Positions 1 through 6,220 are shown, counted from the stretch's first letter. The stretch is 13,188 nt of DNA from CAYMJK01 sp043101635 (GCA_043101635.1 JBICIE010000236.1:1-13188), one strand, 5' to 3'. The notes: generated by a model from the letters alone, not told the origin. A program made the numbers and translations.

Positions 1-126
1 GCCGACGAACGCCGCGCCACCTACGGCTACTCCGGCGGGGTCGAGGAGCTGCTGATCTACGGCGCCGTCTGGGGTGTCGTGCTGGTCATCTGGGGAATCG
101 GCGAACTGATCGAGGCCTGCGACTGA
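1..126 (+). CDS. C-terminal fragment of a small membrane protein
   Basis: An open frame enters from the left edge and runs for 41 codons to a TGA at 124-126. The visible tail has a short polar stretch (ADERRATYGYSGG) followed by a hydrophobic segment (about LLIYGAVWGVVLVIWGIGEL), then ends in EACD. This looks like one C-terminal transmembrane helix with a short acidic end. The start lies outside the window, so length and family cannot be judged. It converges on the minus-strand operon, whose last stop codon lies only 12 nt away, and no terminator hairpin is visible between them. I do not recognise the family. Confidence 0.6.
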   Translation, partial: ADERRATYGYSGGVEELLIYGAVWGVVLVIWGIGELIEACD

Positions 127-138
127 GGCGGGTCGCGA

Positions 139-774
139 TCACCCTTCGGCGCCATCTCGCAGGGCGTCGGCAAACGCCGCCAGCAGCCCCTGCCACAACT
201 CCGCCTTCTCGACCAGGTCGTACTCGAGGGCGTCGGCGAGGCGCGTCAGGTCGCCATCGCGCATGGCGTCGCGGGCCTCGAGCAGCGCGGCGCCGAGTTC
301 GGTGATCCGACTTCCCATTGAGATTCGCCCGCCCTCCGGGCCGGGCAGCTCCAGCGTCAGGTCGTCCGGGGCGATGCTCATCAGGTCGGTCGTCTGCCCG
401 ATGACCTGCTGGATGGTCTGCCAGATCTCAAGGGCGGCGGTCATGGCGTCGAAGGCGACCTGGTTGCGTCCCGCATGGATCTCGGCGGCGGCCCGCCGCT
501 GGAGCGCCACCGCGTCACCGAGGGCGTCGGAGGCCTCCATGAGCGTGGTTCGGACCAGGGCCACCGGCTCGGCGGTGCGCAGCGCAACCTCGGCGCCGGG
601 CATGTGCTCCTCCGATGGGGTCGCCAGCTCATCGCCGCCAACGGGCTCGCCGTTGAGCTTCACCTCGATGATGACCCGACCGGCCGCGCTGGCCAGCTCG
701 ATGCCCGTCTCCAGGGCGCAGGCCAGCGTCGGACGGTCGAGGTCGACGGGCGTGTCATCGAGCAGCAGTCGCAT
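139..774 (-). CDS. Uncharacterised 211-aa protein, third gene of the GT2/LAB_N operon
   Basis: I do not recognise this 211-residue protein. No signal peptide or membrane helix is visible, so it is probably cytoplasmic. Residues 1-70 look beta-rich (MRLLLDDTPV, RVIIEVKLNGEPV, AEVALRT). Residues 75-210 look mostly alpha-helical and end in a conserved-looking DALEYDLVEKAELWQGLL block. The start is the ATG at 772-774. Its A is shared with the TGA stop of the upstream LAB_N gene (TGATG), and a GAGG lies 7 nt before it, so translation is very probably coupled to LAB_N. The open frame could be extended upstream to 1002, but that part merely overlaps LAB_N and reads as Arg-rich shadow sequence. The neighbours suggest a link to envelope glycan or lipid modification, but nothing in the protein itself shows that. 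Confidence 0.72.
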   Translation of the reverse strand: MRLLLDDTPVDLDRPTLACALETGIELASAAGRVIIEVKLNGEPVGGDELATPSEEHMPGAEVALRTAEPVALVRTTLMEASDALGDAVALQRRAAAEIHAGRNQVAFDAMTAALEIWQTIQQVIGQTTDLMSIAPDDLTLELPGPEGGRISMGSRITELGAALLEARDAMRDGDLTRLADALEYDLVEKAELWQGLLAAFADALRDGAEG

Positions 775-1397
775 CAGGTCCCCTCGTTGGCGACGCTGGC
801 GGCCCGGGCGTCGCGAGAGCGCTTCTTGTGGATCAACCGGATGTTCCGGGCGTAGATCACGATACCCGAAGACTGGCCCAGCACCCCCACGATATCGCGC
901 CGCCAGACAAAGTACACGAACAGACACAGGCCGCCGAGCAGGCTGATCCACCAGAAGATGTCGGGAATCACGCTCTCGCGCTGGCGCTCGCTGACGATCC
1001 ACTGGATCAGGAAACGGCTCGAGAAGACGATCTGCCCGCCCAGCCCGATGGTGATCCAGATCAGGCTCACCCAGTTCGTGATGTTGAAGAGCTTGAAGAT
1101 CTTGTAGCGGTCGTACGCCTCGAACTCGTCGGCGAGCCAGCCAAAACGCTGGCGAAACTCGGTCTCGGCCATCGGCTCGGACTCGCGCCCGTCGCGCCCG
1201 CGGATGCGGTAGACCATCTCGCCCTCAGGTCCGTCCGAGCGCTCGACCCAGCCGCGGGCCCCGCCCCAGCGGAACTCGACGAAAGTCGCCCCGTCAGGGC
1301 CTGAAATCGGATCCGGGCGATACACCAGCCATGCCCCGAGCAGCACGAGCAGCGCCATGAGGGCGAGCGGCTCCCACTTCAGGCGCCCGGGTTTCAA
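774..1397 (-). CDS. LAB_N-domain membrane protein (lipid-A-disaccharide synthase N-terminal-like) with extracytoplasmic insert
   Basis: This is a 207-residue integral membrane protein. After an N-terminal helix (about residues 11-26) come some 75 polar residues, then a LAB_N-type domain (about 105-190) with three helices. The domain carries the family hallmarks GQIVFSSRFLIQW-VSE (121-137), P-DIFWWISLLGG (145-156) and the terminal YARNIRLIH (182-190). LAB_N domains occur alone beside GT2 glycosyltransferases, or fused to the N-terminus of LpxB, and are thought to act in polyprenyl- or lipid-linked sugar handling in the inner membrane. The start is probably TTG at 1395-1397. It overlaps the GT2 stop as TTGA and has a GGAG 8 nt upstream. 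The internal ATG at 1356-1358 (residue 14) would cut into the first helix. The insert at residues 27-100 (for example FVEFRWGGARGWVERSDG) probably faces the periplasm and is larger than expected for stand-alone LAB_N proteins. Confidence 0.85.
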   Translation of the reverse strand: MKPGRLKWEPLALMALLVLLGAWLVYRPDPISGPDGATFVEFRWGGARGWVERSDGPEGEMVYRIRGRDGRESEPMAETEFRQRFGWLADEFEAYDRYKIFKLFNITNWVSLIWITIGLGGQIVFSSRFLIQWIVSERQRESVIPDIFWWISLLGGLCLFVYFVWRRDIVGVLGQSSGIVIYARNIRLIHKKRSRDARAASVANEGT

Positions 1398-2230
1398 CGG
1401 GCGGGCTCCGGCGTCATGGCGGAAGCGATCTCGACGGTCGCCGCGCCGCTGTCGGCTGGCGCCGGCCCGCGCTCGACGAGGTCGCTGGTGACCGGGCGCC
1501 GCCGGCTGCGCATGTAGCGCACGGCGAAGCAGTCGATCAGACCGGGCAGGGCCCGCTGCGCCACGCCCATGCCGTACTTGGTCTCGCCGGCGGTGCGGGG
1601 ACGGTGCGCAACCGGCGTCTCCACCACCGTGTAGCCCATGTGCCGCGCGGTCACCGGGATGAACCGGTGCATTCCCTTGAATTCCAGCGGCAGGCGCACG
1701 GCGATCTCCCGGCGCATGATGCGCAGCGAGCAGCCGGTGTCGCGAATCGTGTCCCCCAGCAGCCAGCGCCGAAAGGCGCGCCCGACGACCGAGCCGGCGC
1801 GCCGCACCGCGCTGTCGCGCCGGTTGCGGGAGCGGTCCCCCTGCACCATGTCCGCGCCGGCGCTGCGCAGCAGGTCGAGCATCGCCGGCAGGTCTGCCGG
1901 GTCGTTCTGGAGGTCGGCGTCGAGCGTGGCGATCAGCTCGCCTCGGGCGGCCCGAAACCCCGCGTGGAACGCCGCCGACTGGCCGTGGCCGCGCCCGGGC
2001 GGCGTGCCGGTCATGGCGACGCAGCGCAGCCACGGCCGCTGCGCCATCAGGGCCAGCGCCTCGCGCCGGGTGGCGTCGGTGGAGCCGTCATCGACCAGGA
2101 TCAGTTCCCAGCGCAGGCCCAGCGGCTCCAGCGCCCCGGCGACCTGCTCGACCAGCGGCCGGATGTTGTCCTGTTCGTCATGGGCCGGGGCCACGACGGA
2201 AAGGTCGAGGCCGGCGGGCAGGTCAGTCAT
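1394..2230 (-). CDS. GT2-family glycosyltransferase (dolichol/undecaprenyl-phosphate sugar transferase-like)
   Basis: This is a 278-residue GT-A fold glycosyltransferase of family 2, closest in pattern to DPM1/ArnC/GtrB enzymes, which move a sugar from a nucleotide donor to a polyprenyl phosphate at the cytoplasmic face of the membrane. Visible motifs are VVAPAHDEQDNI (12-23), LVDDGSTD (45-52), the metal-binding LDADLQND (103-110, DxD at 104-106) and DTGCSLRIMRR (164-174). Residues 210-220 (RPRTAGETKYG) match the usual R-x-GxSKY-like segment. The two C-terminal membrane helices of ArnC/GtrB are missing. The C-terminus (240-278) is basic, then Ala/Pro-rich, so it resembles soluble DPM-type enzymes, and the next gene may supply the membrane part. 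I chose ATG 2228-2230 because TAGAAT lies 7 nt upstream. The ATG at 2237-2239 would fall inside that promoter. Confidence 0.9.
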   Translation of the reverse strand: MTDLPAGLDLSVVAPAHDEQDNIRPLVEQVAGALEPLGLRWELILVDDGSTDATRREALALMAQRPWLRCVAMTGTPPGRGHGQSAAFHAGFRAARGELIATLDADLQNDPADLPAMLDLLRSAGADMVQGDRSRNRRDSAVRRAGSVVGRAFRRWLLGDTIRDTGCSLRIMRREIAVRLPLEFKGMHRFIPVTARHMGYTVVETPVAHRPRTAGETKYGMGVAQRALPGLIDCFAVRYMRSRRRPVTSDLVERGPAPADSGAATVEIASAMTPEPAR

Positions 2231-2237
2231 AGCTAAC

Positions 2238-2243
2238 ATTCTA
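2238..2243 (-). promoter_or_regulatory. Probable leaderless -10 element for the GT2 operon
   Basis: TAGAAT on the minus strand (5 of 6 to TATAAT) ends 7 nt before the ATG at 2230. Transcription would start at or within a base or two of that codon. No Shine-Dalgarno and no convincing -35 are visible. Confidence 0.55.
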
Positions 2244-2285
2244 GGAGCGGGCCGCGCAAGGGGTGCTGCGCATAGAATGCTGAGA

Positions 2286-2302
2286 ATTGGAATCGTTCTA
2301 AT
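2286..2302. promoter_or_regulatory. 17-bp inverted repeat, candidate operator before the ferredoxin gene
   Basis: The sequence ATTGGAATCGTTCTAAT has 7-bp arms with one mismatch (ATTGGAA against ATTAGAA) around a 3-nt centre. It is an AT-rich island in a high-GC intergenic region of 95 bp. Read as a 7-1-7 repeat (TTGGAAT-C-GTTCTAA) it resembles the Fur/PerR type of box, matching TTAnAATnATTnTAA at all but two fixed positions. It covers a possible ferredoxin -35 (TTGGAA, 2287-2292; CAGGAT -10 at 2311-2316, 18 nt spacer), so repression of the ferredoxin/SOUL unit is plausible. The regulator is unknown. Confidence 0.45.
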
Positions 2303-2325
2303 CTACCACGCAGGATCCCGCGCCC

Positions 2326-2724
2326 ATGCATCTGCGTCATTCTGATCACGACCACGGCCCCCCCACGGTCCCCGTGAAGTTCCTCCTCGAAGATCCTGAC
2401 GGGCTCACCGGCTCGGACAAGTCCGAATGGGACCTCATGGCGGCCAAAGGCGAACATCTGCTCGAGGTGGCCATCGAGCATGGGATCAACATCGAGCACG
2501 CCTGCGGCGGCGTGTGCGCCTGCTCGACCTGTCACGTCTACATCGAGCAGGGCATGGACGACCTCGCCGAGTCGACCGAGGCGGAGGAAGACCGCGTCGA
2601 GGAGGCCCCCGGGCTCCAGGTCAACAGCCGGCTGAGTTGCCAGTGCGAGATCGAGGGCAATGGCCCCATCGTGGTGCGGGTGCCCGCCTGGAACCGCAAC
2701 GCCGTCAAGGAAGTCCCCCACTGA
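2326..2724 (+). CDS. Isc-type [2Fe-2S] ferredoxin
   Basis: This 132-residue protein is an adrenodoxin/Isc-type [2Fe-2S] ferredoxin, a small cytoplasmic electron carrier. The cluster loop is ACGGVCACSTCHVYIEQG (59-76) with ligands C60, C66 and C69 (C-x5-C-x2-C), and the fourth ligand is C105 in SRLSCQC. C64 and C107 are extra cysteines, and C64 is also present in Isc ferredoxins. The acidic stretch DLAESTEAEEDRVEEAPGL matches the partner-binding helix of the family. The N-terminal 15 residues are His-rich (HLRHSDHDHG) and precede the usual VKFLLEDPDG strand, so they are an extension or a start-site artefact. No isc/suf gene lies in the window. The SOUL gene follows after 76 nt and is probably cotranscribed. 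Its role could be Fe-S assembly or electron supply to an oxygenase, and the sequence does not decide between them. Confidence 0.9.
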   Translation: MHLRHSDHDHGPPTVPVKFLLEDPDGLTGSDKSEWDLMAAKGEHLLEVAIEHGINIEHACGGVCACSTCHVYIEQGMDDLAESTEAEEDRVEEAPGLQVNSRLSCQCEIEGNGPIVVRVPAWNRNAVKEVPH

Positions 2725-2736
2725 CTCCCCACTGAC
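2714..2736 (+). repeat. Short tandem duplication at the ferredoxin stop codon
   Basis: TCCCCCACTGAC (2714-2725) is followed directly by TCCCCACTGAC (2726-2736). The first copy holds the ferredoxin stop TGA (2722-2724). The second TGA is out of frame. This is probably a slippage product without function. Confidence 0.5.
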
Positions 2737-2800
2737 GCCGGTTCCACCGCCGAATCCAGGCGGACCTCGGGCCCGAAGCGAGCCGCAAGGAGTTTCACCC

Positions 2801-3514
2801 ATGTGGCTTGCATCCGTCGCCGCCTGCTTTCTCGCCAGCACAACCCCCGCCCCGGTCCAGCCGCTGGCGGACGGGGCCGTCCTGCTGGTCCGGGCCCCCA
2901 CCGACGCCGCCGTCGAGGCCATCGAGACGTCCAAGGGCACGATGTACCGGGCCGGCCGCGTCTCGACCGACACGCGACTGCCGGTGGGATACCCGGCGCC
3001 GACGGCCCCGGGGGCGATCGAGATCAAGCGGTATCCCCAGGTGCGCCGCGCCACCGTCTCCGGCGACGGAGCGATGGACCGCGCCGGGGCCAGCGGCTTC
3101 TGGCCGCTGTTCCTGCACATCTCGCGCCGCGACATCGCGATGACGGCGCCCGTGGAGACGGAACTGCGACGCACCAACGACGCCGGCTCGTCATCGTGGA
3201 CCATGGCCTTCCTGTATCACTCGCCCGACGATGGCCAGGCCGGGACAGACGGGCGCATCACCATCGAGGACGCCGAGCCGGTCACGGTGCTGGCGCTGGG
3301 GGTCCGCGGGCGCGTCAGCATGCGCGATCCGTTCATGCAGGTGGCCGAACTGGAGTCGTGGCTCGAAGAGCACGGCGAGCACTGGATCGCAGATGGCGAC
3401 GTTCGCGTCCTCGGGTACAACGGCCCAAACGTCCGCGCCGCGGACCAGTGGTGGGAAGTGCAGTTGCCGATCAGGCCCGCGGCCCGCCAGAGCGAAGCGC
3501 CCGCCGGCTCGTGA
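2801..3514 (+). CDS. SOUL family haem-binding protein, probably exported
   Basis: This is a 237-residue member of the SOUL/HBP haem-binding family. The recognisable blocks are IEIKRYPQVRRATVSG (73-88), FLHISRRDIAMTAPVET (104-120, the family's I-x-MTxPV motif), WTMAFLYH (133-140), VAELESWLEEHG (181-192) and VLGYNGPNV-WWEVQLPI (203-224). SOUL proteins bind haem or porphyrins, but their bacterial role is largely unknown. The N-terminus (MWLASVAACFLASTTPAP) looks like a short signal peptide, suggesting the periplasm. The cysteine at 9 lacks a proper lipobox. The start at 2801 is supported by AAGGAG at 2787-2792 with 8 nt spacing. The frame is open back to 2660, but that part overlaps the ferredoxin gene. 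It probably forms an operon with the ferredoxin, which suggests an Fe/haem or redox context. Confidence 0.88.
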   Translation: MWLASVAACFLASTTPAPVQPLADGAVLLVRAPTDAAVEAIETSKGTMYRAGRVSTDTRLPVGYPAPTAPGAIEIKRYPQVRRATVSGDGAMDRAGASGFWPLFLHISRRDIAMTAPVETELRRTNDAGSSSWTMAFLYHSPDDGQAGTDGRITIEDAEPVTVLALGVRGRVSMRDPFMQVAELESWLEEHGEHWIADGDVRVLGYNGPNVRAADQWWEVQLPIRPAARQSEAPAGS

Positions 3515-3554
3515 TCCCCCGGCAGCGCCGCGGCCCCGGGCGCCCCGCCGCCCC

Positions 3555-3560
3555 TACCAT
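3555..3560 (+). promoter_or_regulatory. Probable leaderless -10 element for the ABC ATPase gene
   Basis: TACCAT ends 8 nt before the ATG at 3569. There is no Shine-Dalgarno in the C-rich gap and no clear -35. It sits in the 54-nt gap after the SOUL stop, so the ATPase gene probably has its own promoter. Confidence 0.5.
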
Positions 3561-3568
3561 CCGCCCGC

Positions 3569-4456
3569 ATGACCACCGCCACCGCCGCATCGCCCAAGCT
3601 CGATGACCAGCAGCCGGCGCCGAAGCCGCTGCTCAACGTCGTCGACCTCAAGACGTGGTTCCCGGTCCGGTCGGGCGTGCTGCAGCGCGTCACCGGGCAC
3701 GTCAAGGCGGTCGACGGCATCACCTTCAGGATCGGCAAGGGCGAGACGCTCGGGCTGGTCGGCGAGTCCGGCTGCGGCAAGACCACCGTCGGGCGCACCA
3801 TCCTGCGCCTGATCCCGCACACCAGCGGCACGGTGACGTTCGACGGCCGGAACGTCTTTGCGGCTCGCGGTCCCGAGCTGAAGCGCCTGCGCCGCGACAT
3901 GCAGATCATCTTCCAGGATCCCGCCGGCAGCCTCAACCCGCGCATGCGGATCGCCAGCATCGTTGGCGAGCCGCTGGTGGTGCACGGGCTGGTGTCGGGC
4001 CGCGACGAGCTGCGCACCCGCGTCGAGGAACTGCTGGTCAAGTGCGGCATGCCCAAGGCCGCCGCCGACCGCTACCCCCACGAGTTCAGCGGAGGCCAGC
4101 GCCAGCGCATCGGCATCGCCCGCGCTCTGGCCCTCGAGCCGCGCTTCATCGTCTGCGACGAGCCGACCAGCGCCCTGGATGTGAGCATCCAGGCCCAGAT
4201 CATCAACCTCCTGACCGATCTGCAGGGCGAGTTCGGGCTCAGCTACCTGTTCATCAGCCACGACATGGCGGTCATCCAGCACGTCTGCCAGCGCATCGCG
4301 GTCATGTACAAGGGCAAGATCGTCGAGGCCGGCTCGCGGGAGGAGATCCTCCAGAACCCGCAGCACAAGTACACCCAGTCGCTGCTCAGCGCTGTTCCCG
4401 AGCCCGACCCGCGACGGGAGCGCACCCGCATCGTCTTCGAAGGCGGGGCGATGTAG
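3569..4456 (+). CDS. Oligopeptide/dipeptide-type ABC transporter ATP-binding protein (OppF/DppF-like)
   Basis: This 295-residue ABC ATPase powers uptake through a peptide/nickel-type permease at the inner membrane. All catalytic motifs are intact: Walker A GESGCGKT (65-72), Q-loop FQDP (115-118), the peptide-family block SLNPRM (121-126), signature FSGGQRQRIGIARAL (173-187), Walker B FIVCDEPTSALD (193-204) and H-loop SHD (230-232). The LKTWFPVRSGVLQR opening and HKYTQSLLSAVPEPDP ending are typical of the F-type subunit. It ends at RTRIVFEGGAM, where relatives continue with GDVPSP and a Cys-containing tail, so the C-terminal oligopeptide (oligo_HPY) region is missing. No permease, D-type ATPase or solute-binding gene is adjacent. 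It may be encoded apart from its partners. The start rests on the upstream TACCAT. Confidence 0.92.
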   Translation: MTTATAASPKLDDQQPAPKPLLNVVDLKTWFPVRSGVLQRVTGHVKAVDGITFRIGKGETLGLVGESGCGKTTVGRTILRLIPHTSGTVTFDGRNVFAARGPELKRLRRDMQIIFQDPAGSLNPRMRIASIVGEPLVVHGLVSGRDELRTRVEELLVKCGMPKAAADRYPHEFSGGQRQRIGIARALALEPRFIVCDEPTSALDVSIQAQIINLLTDLQGEFGLSYLFISHDMAVIQHVCQRIAVMYKGKIVEAGSREEILQNPQHKYTQSLLSAVPEPDPRRERTRIVFEGGAM

Positions 4457-4461
4457 AGCCG

Positions 4462-4489
4462 GGGATCCGGGATCTGCGATCCGGGATCA
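4462..4489 (+). repeat. Four tandem GATC-containing heptamers
   Basis: Immediately after the ABC ATPase stop lie GGGATCC, GGGATCT, GCGATCC and GGGATCA, four 7-nt units with a common GNGATCN core. The middle can fold as GGATC-TGC-GATCC. It may be a weak terminator or a small slippage array. No T-tract follows. Confidence 0.5.
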
Positions 4490-4500
4490 GGGGGCCCGCC

Positions 4501-4506
4501 TAGGCT
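4501..4506 (+). promoter_or_regulatory. Possible -10 element for the SPFH gene
   Basis: TAGGCT lies 56 nt before the chosen ATG (4563). A transcript starting near 4513 would exclude the in-frame ATG at 4509 and give a leader of about 50 nt containing the GGAAAGG Shine-Dalgarno (4545-4551). Confidence 0.35.
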
Positions 4507-4562
4507 GGATGAAACCTCCGGGTTCGGTCCCGGAAGAAGCTCGCGGAAAGGGGGGCTTCCCA

Positions 4563-6167
4563 ATGGCGATGATGTTCCTGGCTCTCGGCGCCATCGTGGC
4601 GATCGGCCTGCTGGCGCTGGTCCCGCGTGTGACGGACAAGACAGCGCGAATTGCGCTCTTTGCCATGGCGGTCGCGGCCGTGCTGGCCGGTGTCACGCTC
4701 AGTTCGTTCCGTTTCGTCGGGGAGAACTCCGTCGGCGTGGTGGTCAAGAACGCCTTCGGCGCCCCGCTGCCCCCGGGCAAGATCATCGCCACCGACGGCG
4801 AGAAGGGCCCGCAGGCCCGCGTGCTGCCCCCGGGCTGGCACCCCTGGCTCTGGCCGGTGATCTACGACGTGGAACTCGTCCCCGTCGTCGAGATCTCCGA
4901 GGGAGAGGTCGGCATGCTCACGGCGGCCGATGGCCTGCCGCTGCCCGCCGACGCCTTCTACGCCCCCGAGTGGCCCGAGCAGCAGAAGCGACAGATGGCC
5001 GAGGACGCGGCGTTCTTCCTCGGCGAGGGCGCCGGCTACAAGGGGCCCCAGACCAGCGTGCTCAAGCCGGGCAAGTACCGCATCAACACCAAGCTCTTCA
5101 AGGTCGAGATCGTGCCCGTGACCAACGTCGCCAAGGCGACCGTCGGCGTCGTCAAGAGCAACGTCGGCGAATGGGTGCCCTCGGCCGAGGGCGAGTCGCC
5201 GCTGGTCGATCGCGGCCAGCAGGGCATCTGGCGCACGCCGCTGAGCCCCGGCACCCACCCGCTGAACACCCGGGCCTACGAGATCACGCCGATCTCCACG
5301 GCCAAGCAGGTGGTGCGCTACACCAAGGCCGAGACTGCCGCGATGCCCGGTGAGGAGCGCGAGATCATCGTTCGCTCCAGCGACGGCTTCACCTTCCCGG
5401 TCGATGTCCGCATCGAGTACGAGATCAGGCCCGAGGACGCCCCGCTGGTCGTCGCCAACTTCAGCGACGACCAGGATCGGCTGCGCGAGCGCCTCAACTC
5501 CGCCGTGCGCGCCATCTTCCGCAACAACGCCGAGGATGTCAAAGCCCTGCAGTACGTGCAGGAACGCTCCCGGCAGGAGCAGGACTCCCTGGCCGCGCTC
5601 GCCACTGAGATGGAGGCCATGGGCGTGACGATCACGGCCGTGCGCATCGGCGATGTCGGCGACGAGCAGACCCTCGGCTCGCTCCTGAAGACCCAGACCG
5701 ATCGCGAGATCGCGGTGCAGGAGCAGCTCACCTTCCAGGAGCAGCAGAAGGCCGCCGAGCAGAAGAAGCAGCTCACCCGCACCGAGCAGGAGGCCGAGGA
5801 GGAGCGCCGCCTCGCCACCGCCAGCTATCAGGTGCAGATCGCCGAGCAGGACAAGGAGCGCCGCATCATCGAGGCCACCGCCGAGGCCGAGGCCATCCAG
5901 ATCCAGGCCGAGGCTCAGGCCGACGCCTACCGGCTCATCGCCGAGCAGATCGGCAAGGGCAACGCGGCGCTGGTCGAGTTGCTCAAGGTCGTCGGTGAGC
6001 AGGGCATCCAGATCACCCCGCGCGTGATGATCGTGGGCGACCGGACCGGCAACGGCGCCGGGAACGACGCCGAGACCACCGCGCTGATCGGCACGATGCT
6101 CGACACAATGGTGCAGCGCGACGAGTCGCCCCGCGAGTCGGACGCACCGCAGGCGCCCGGCGGATGA
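4563..6167 (+). CDS. SPFH/band-7 (prohibitin/flotillin-like) membrane protein
   Basis: This 534-residue protein begins with two hydrophobic helices (about 3-20 and 29-46). It then has a long beta-rich region with three related segments (about 81-128, 160-204 and 217-254), an SPFH-type core (about 255-365, with IIVRSSDGFTFPVDVRIEYEI and AVRAIFRNN) and a charged Glu/Gln/Lys coiled coil (about 375-460, with repeated EAEA). The C-terminal segment is ALVELLKVVGEQGIQITPRVMIVGD. SPFH proteins oligomerise into membrane rings or microdomains and scaffold or restrain proteases. The partner here is unknown and no NfeD or FtsH gene is adjacent. I chose ATG 4563 because GGAAAGGGGGG (4545-4555) lies before it and it starts the first helix directly. 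The upstream in-frame ATG at 4509 would add 18 polar residues. Confidence 0.88.
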   Translation: MAMMFLALGAIVAIGLLALVPRVTDKTARIALFAMAVAAVLAGVTLSSFRFVGENSVGVVVKNAFGAPLPPGKIIATDGEKGPQARVLPPGWHPWLWPVIYDVELVPVVEISEGEVGMLTAADGLPLPADAFYAPEWPEQQKRQMAEDAAFFLGEGAGYKGPQTSVLKPGKYRINTKLFKVEIVPVTNVAKATVGVVKSNVGEWVPSAEGESPLVDRGQQGIWRTPLSPGTHPLNTRAYEITPISTAKQVVRYTKAETAAMPGEEREIIVRSSDGFTFPVDVRIEYEIRPEDAPLVVANFSDDQDRLRERLNSAVRAIFRNNAEDVKALQYVQERSRQEQDSLAALATEMEAMGVTITAVRIGDVGDEQTLGSLLKTQTDREIAVQEQLTFQEQQKAAEQKKQLTRTEQEAEEERRLATASYQVQIAEQDKERRIIEATAEAEAIQIQAEAQADAYRLIAEQIGKGNAALVELLKVVGEQGIQITPRVMIVGDRTGNGAGNDAETTALIGTMLDTMVQRDESPRESDAPQAPGG

Positions 6168-6180
6168 AGCTGCTCCCCGG

Positions 6181-6198
6181 CGCCTGCAACGGCAGGCG
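6181..6198 (+). terminator. Hairpin after the SPFH gene
   Basis: CGCCTGC-AACG-GCAGGCG is a perfect 7-bp stem with a 4-nt loop, 13 nt after the SPFH stop. Only ATT follows, so it is a T-poor intrinsic terminator at best. It also lies just upstream of the next gene's -10. Confidence 0.45.
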
Positions 6199-6208
6199 AT
6201 TGGGCCGG

Positions 6209-6214
6209 TAGACT
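6209..6214 (+). promoter_or_regulatory. Probable leaderless -10 element for the zinc-ribbon membrane protein gene
   Basis: TAGACT ends 6 nt before the ATG at 6221. The gap (GAGGTC) contains a GAGG, but it is only 2 nt from the ATG, too close for a normal ribosome-binding site. No -35 is visible. Confidence 0.5.
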
Positions 6215-6220
6215 GAGGTC

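Noticed and set aside
2231..2239. ATG at 2237-2239 as the GT2 start
   Set aside because: It overlaps the TAGAAT promoter element, adds only three residues and lacks a Shine-Dalgarno.
4509..4562. Upstream in-frame ATG at 4509 as the SPFH start
   Set aside because: It lies 3 nt after a TAGGCT hexamer, lacks a Shine-Dalgarno and adds a polar stretch before the membrane helix. The ATG at 4563 has GGAAAGG upstream.
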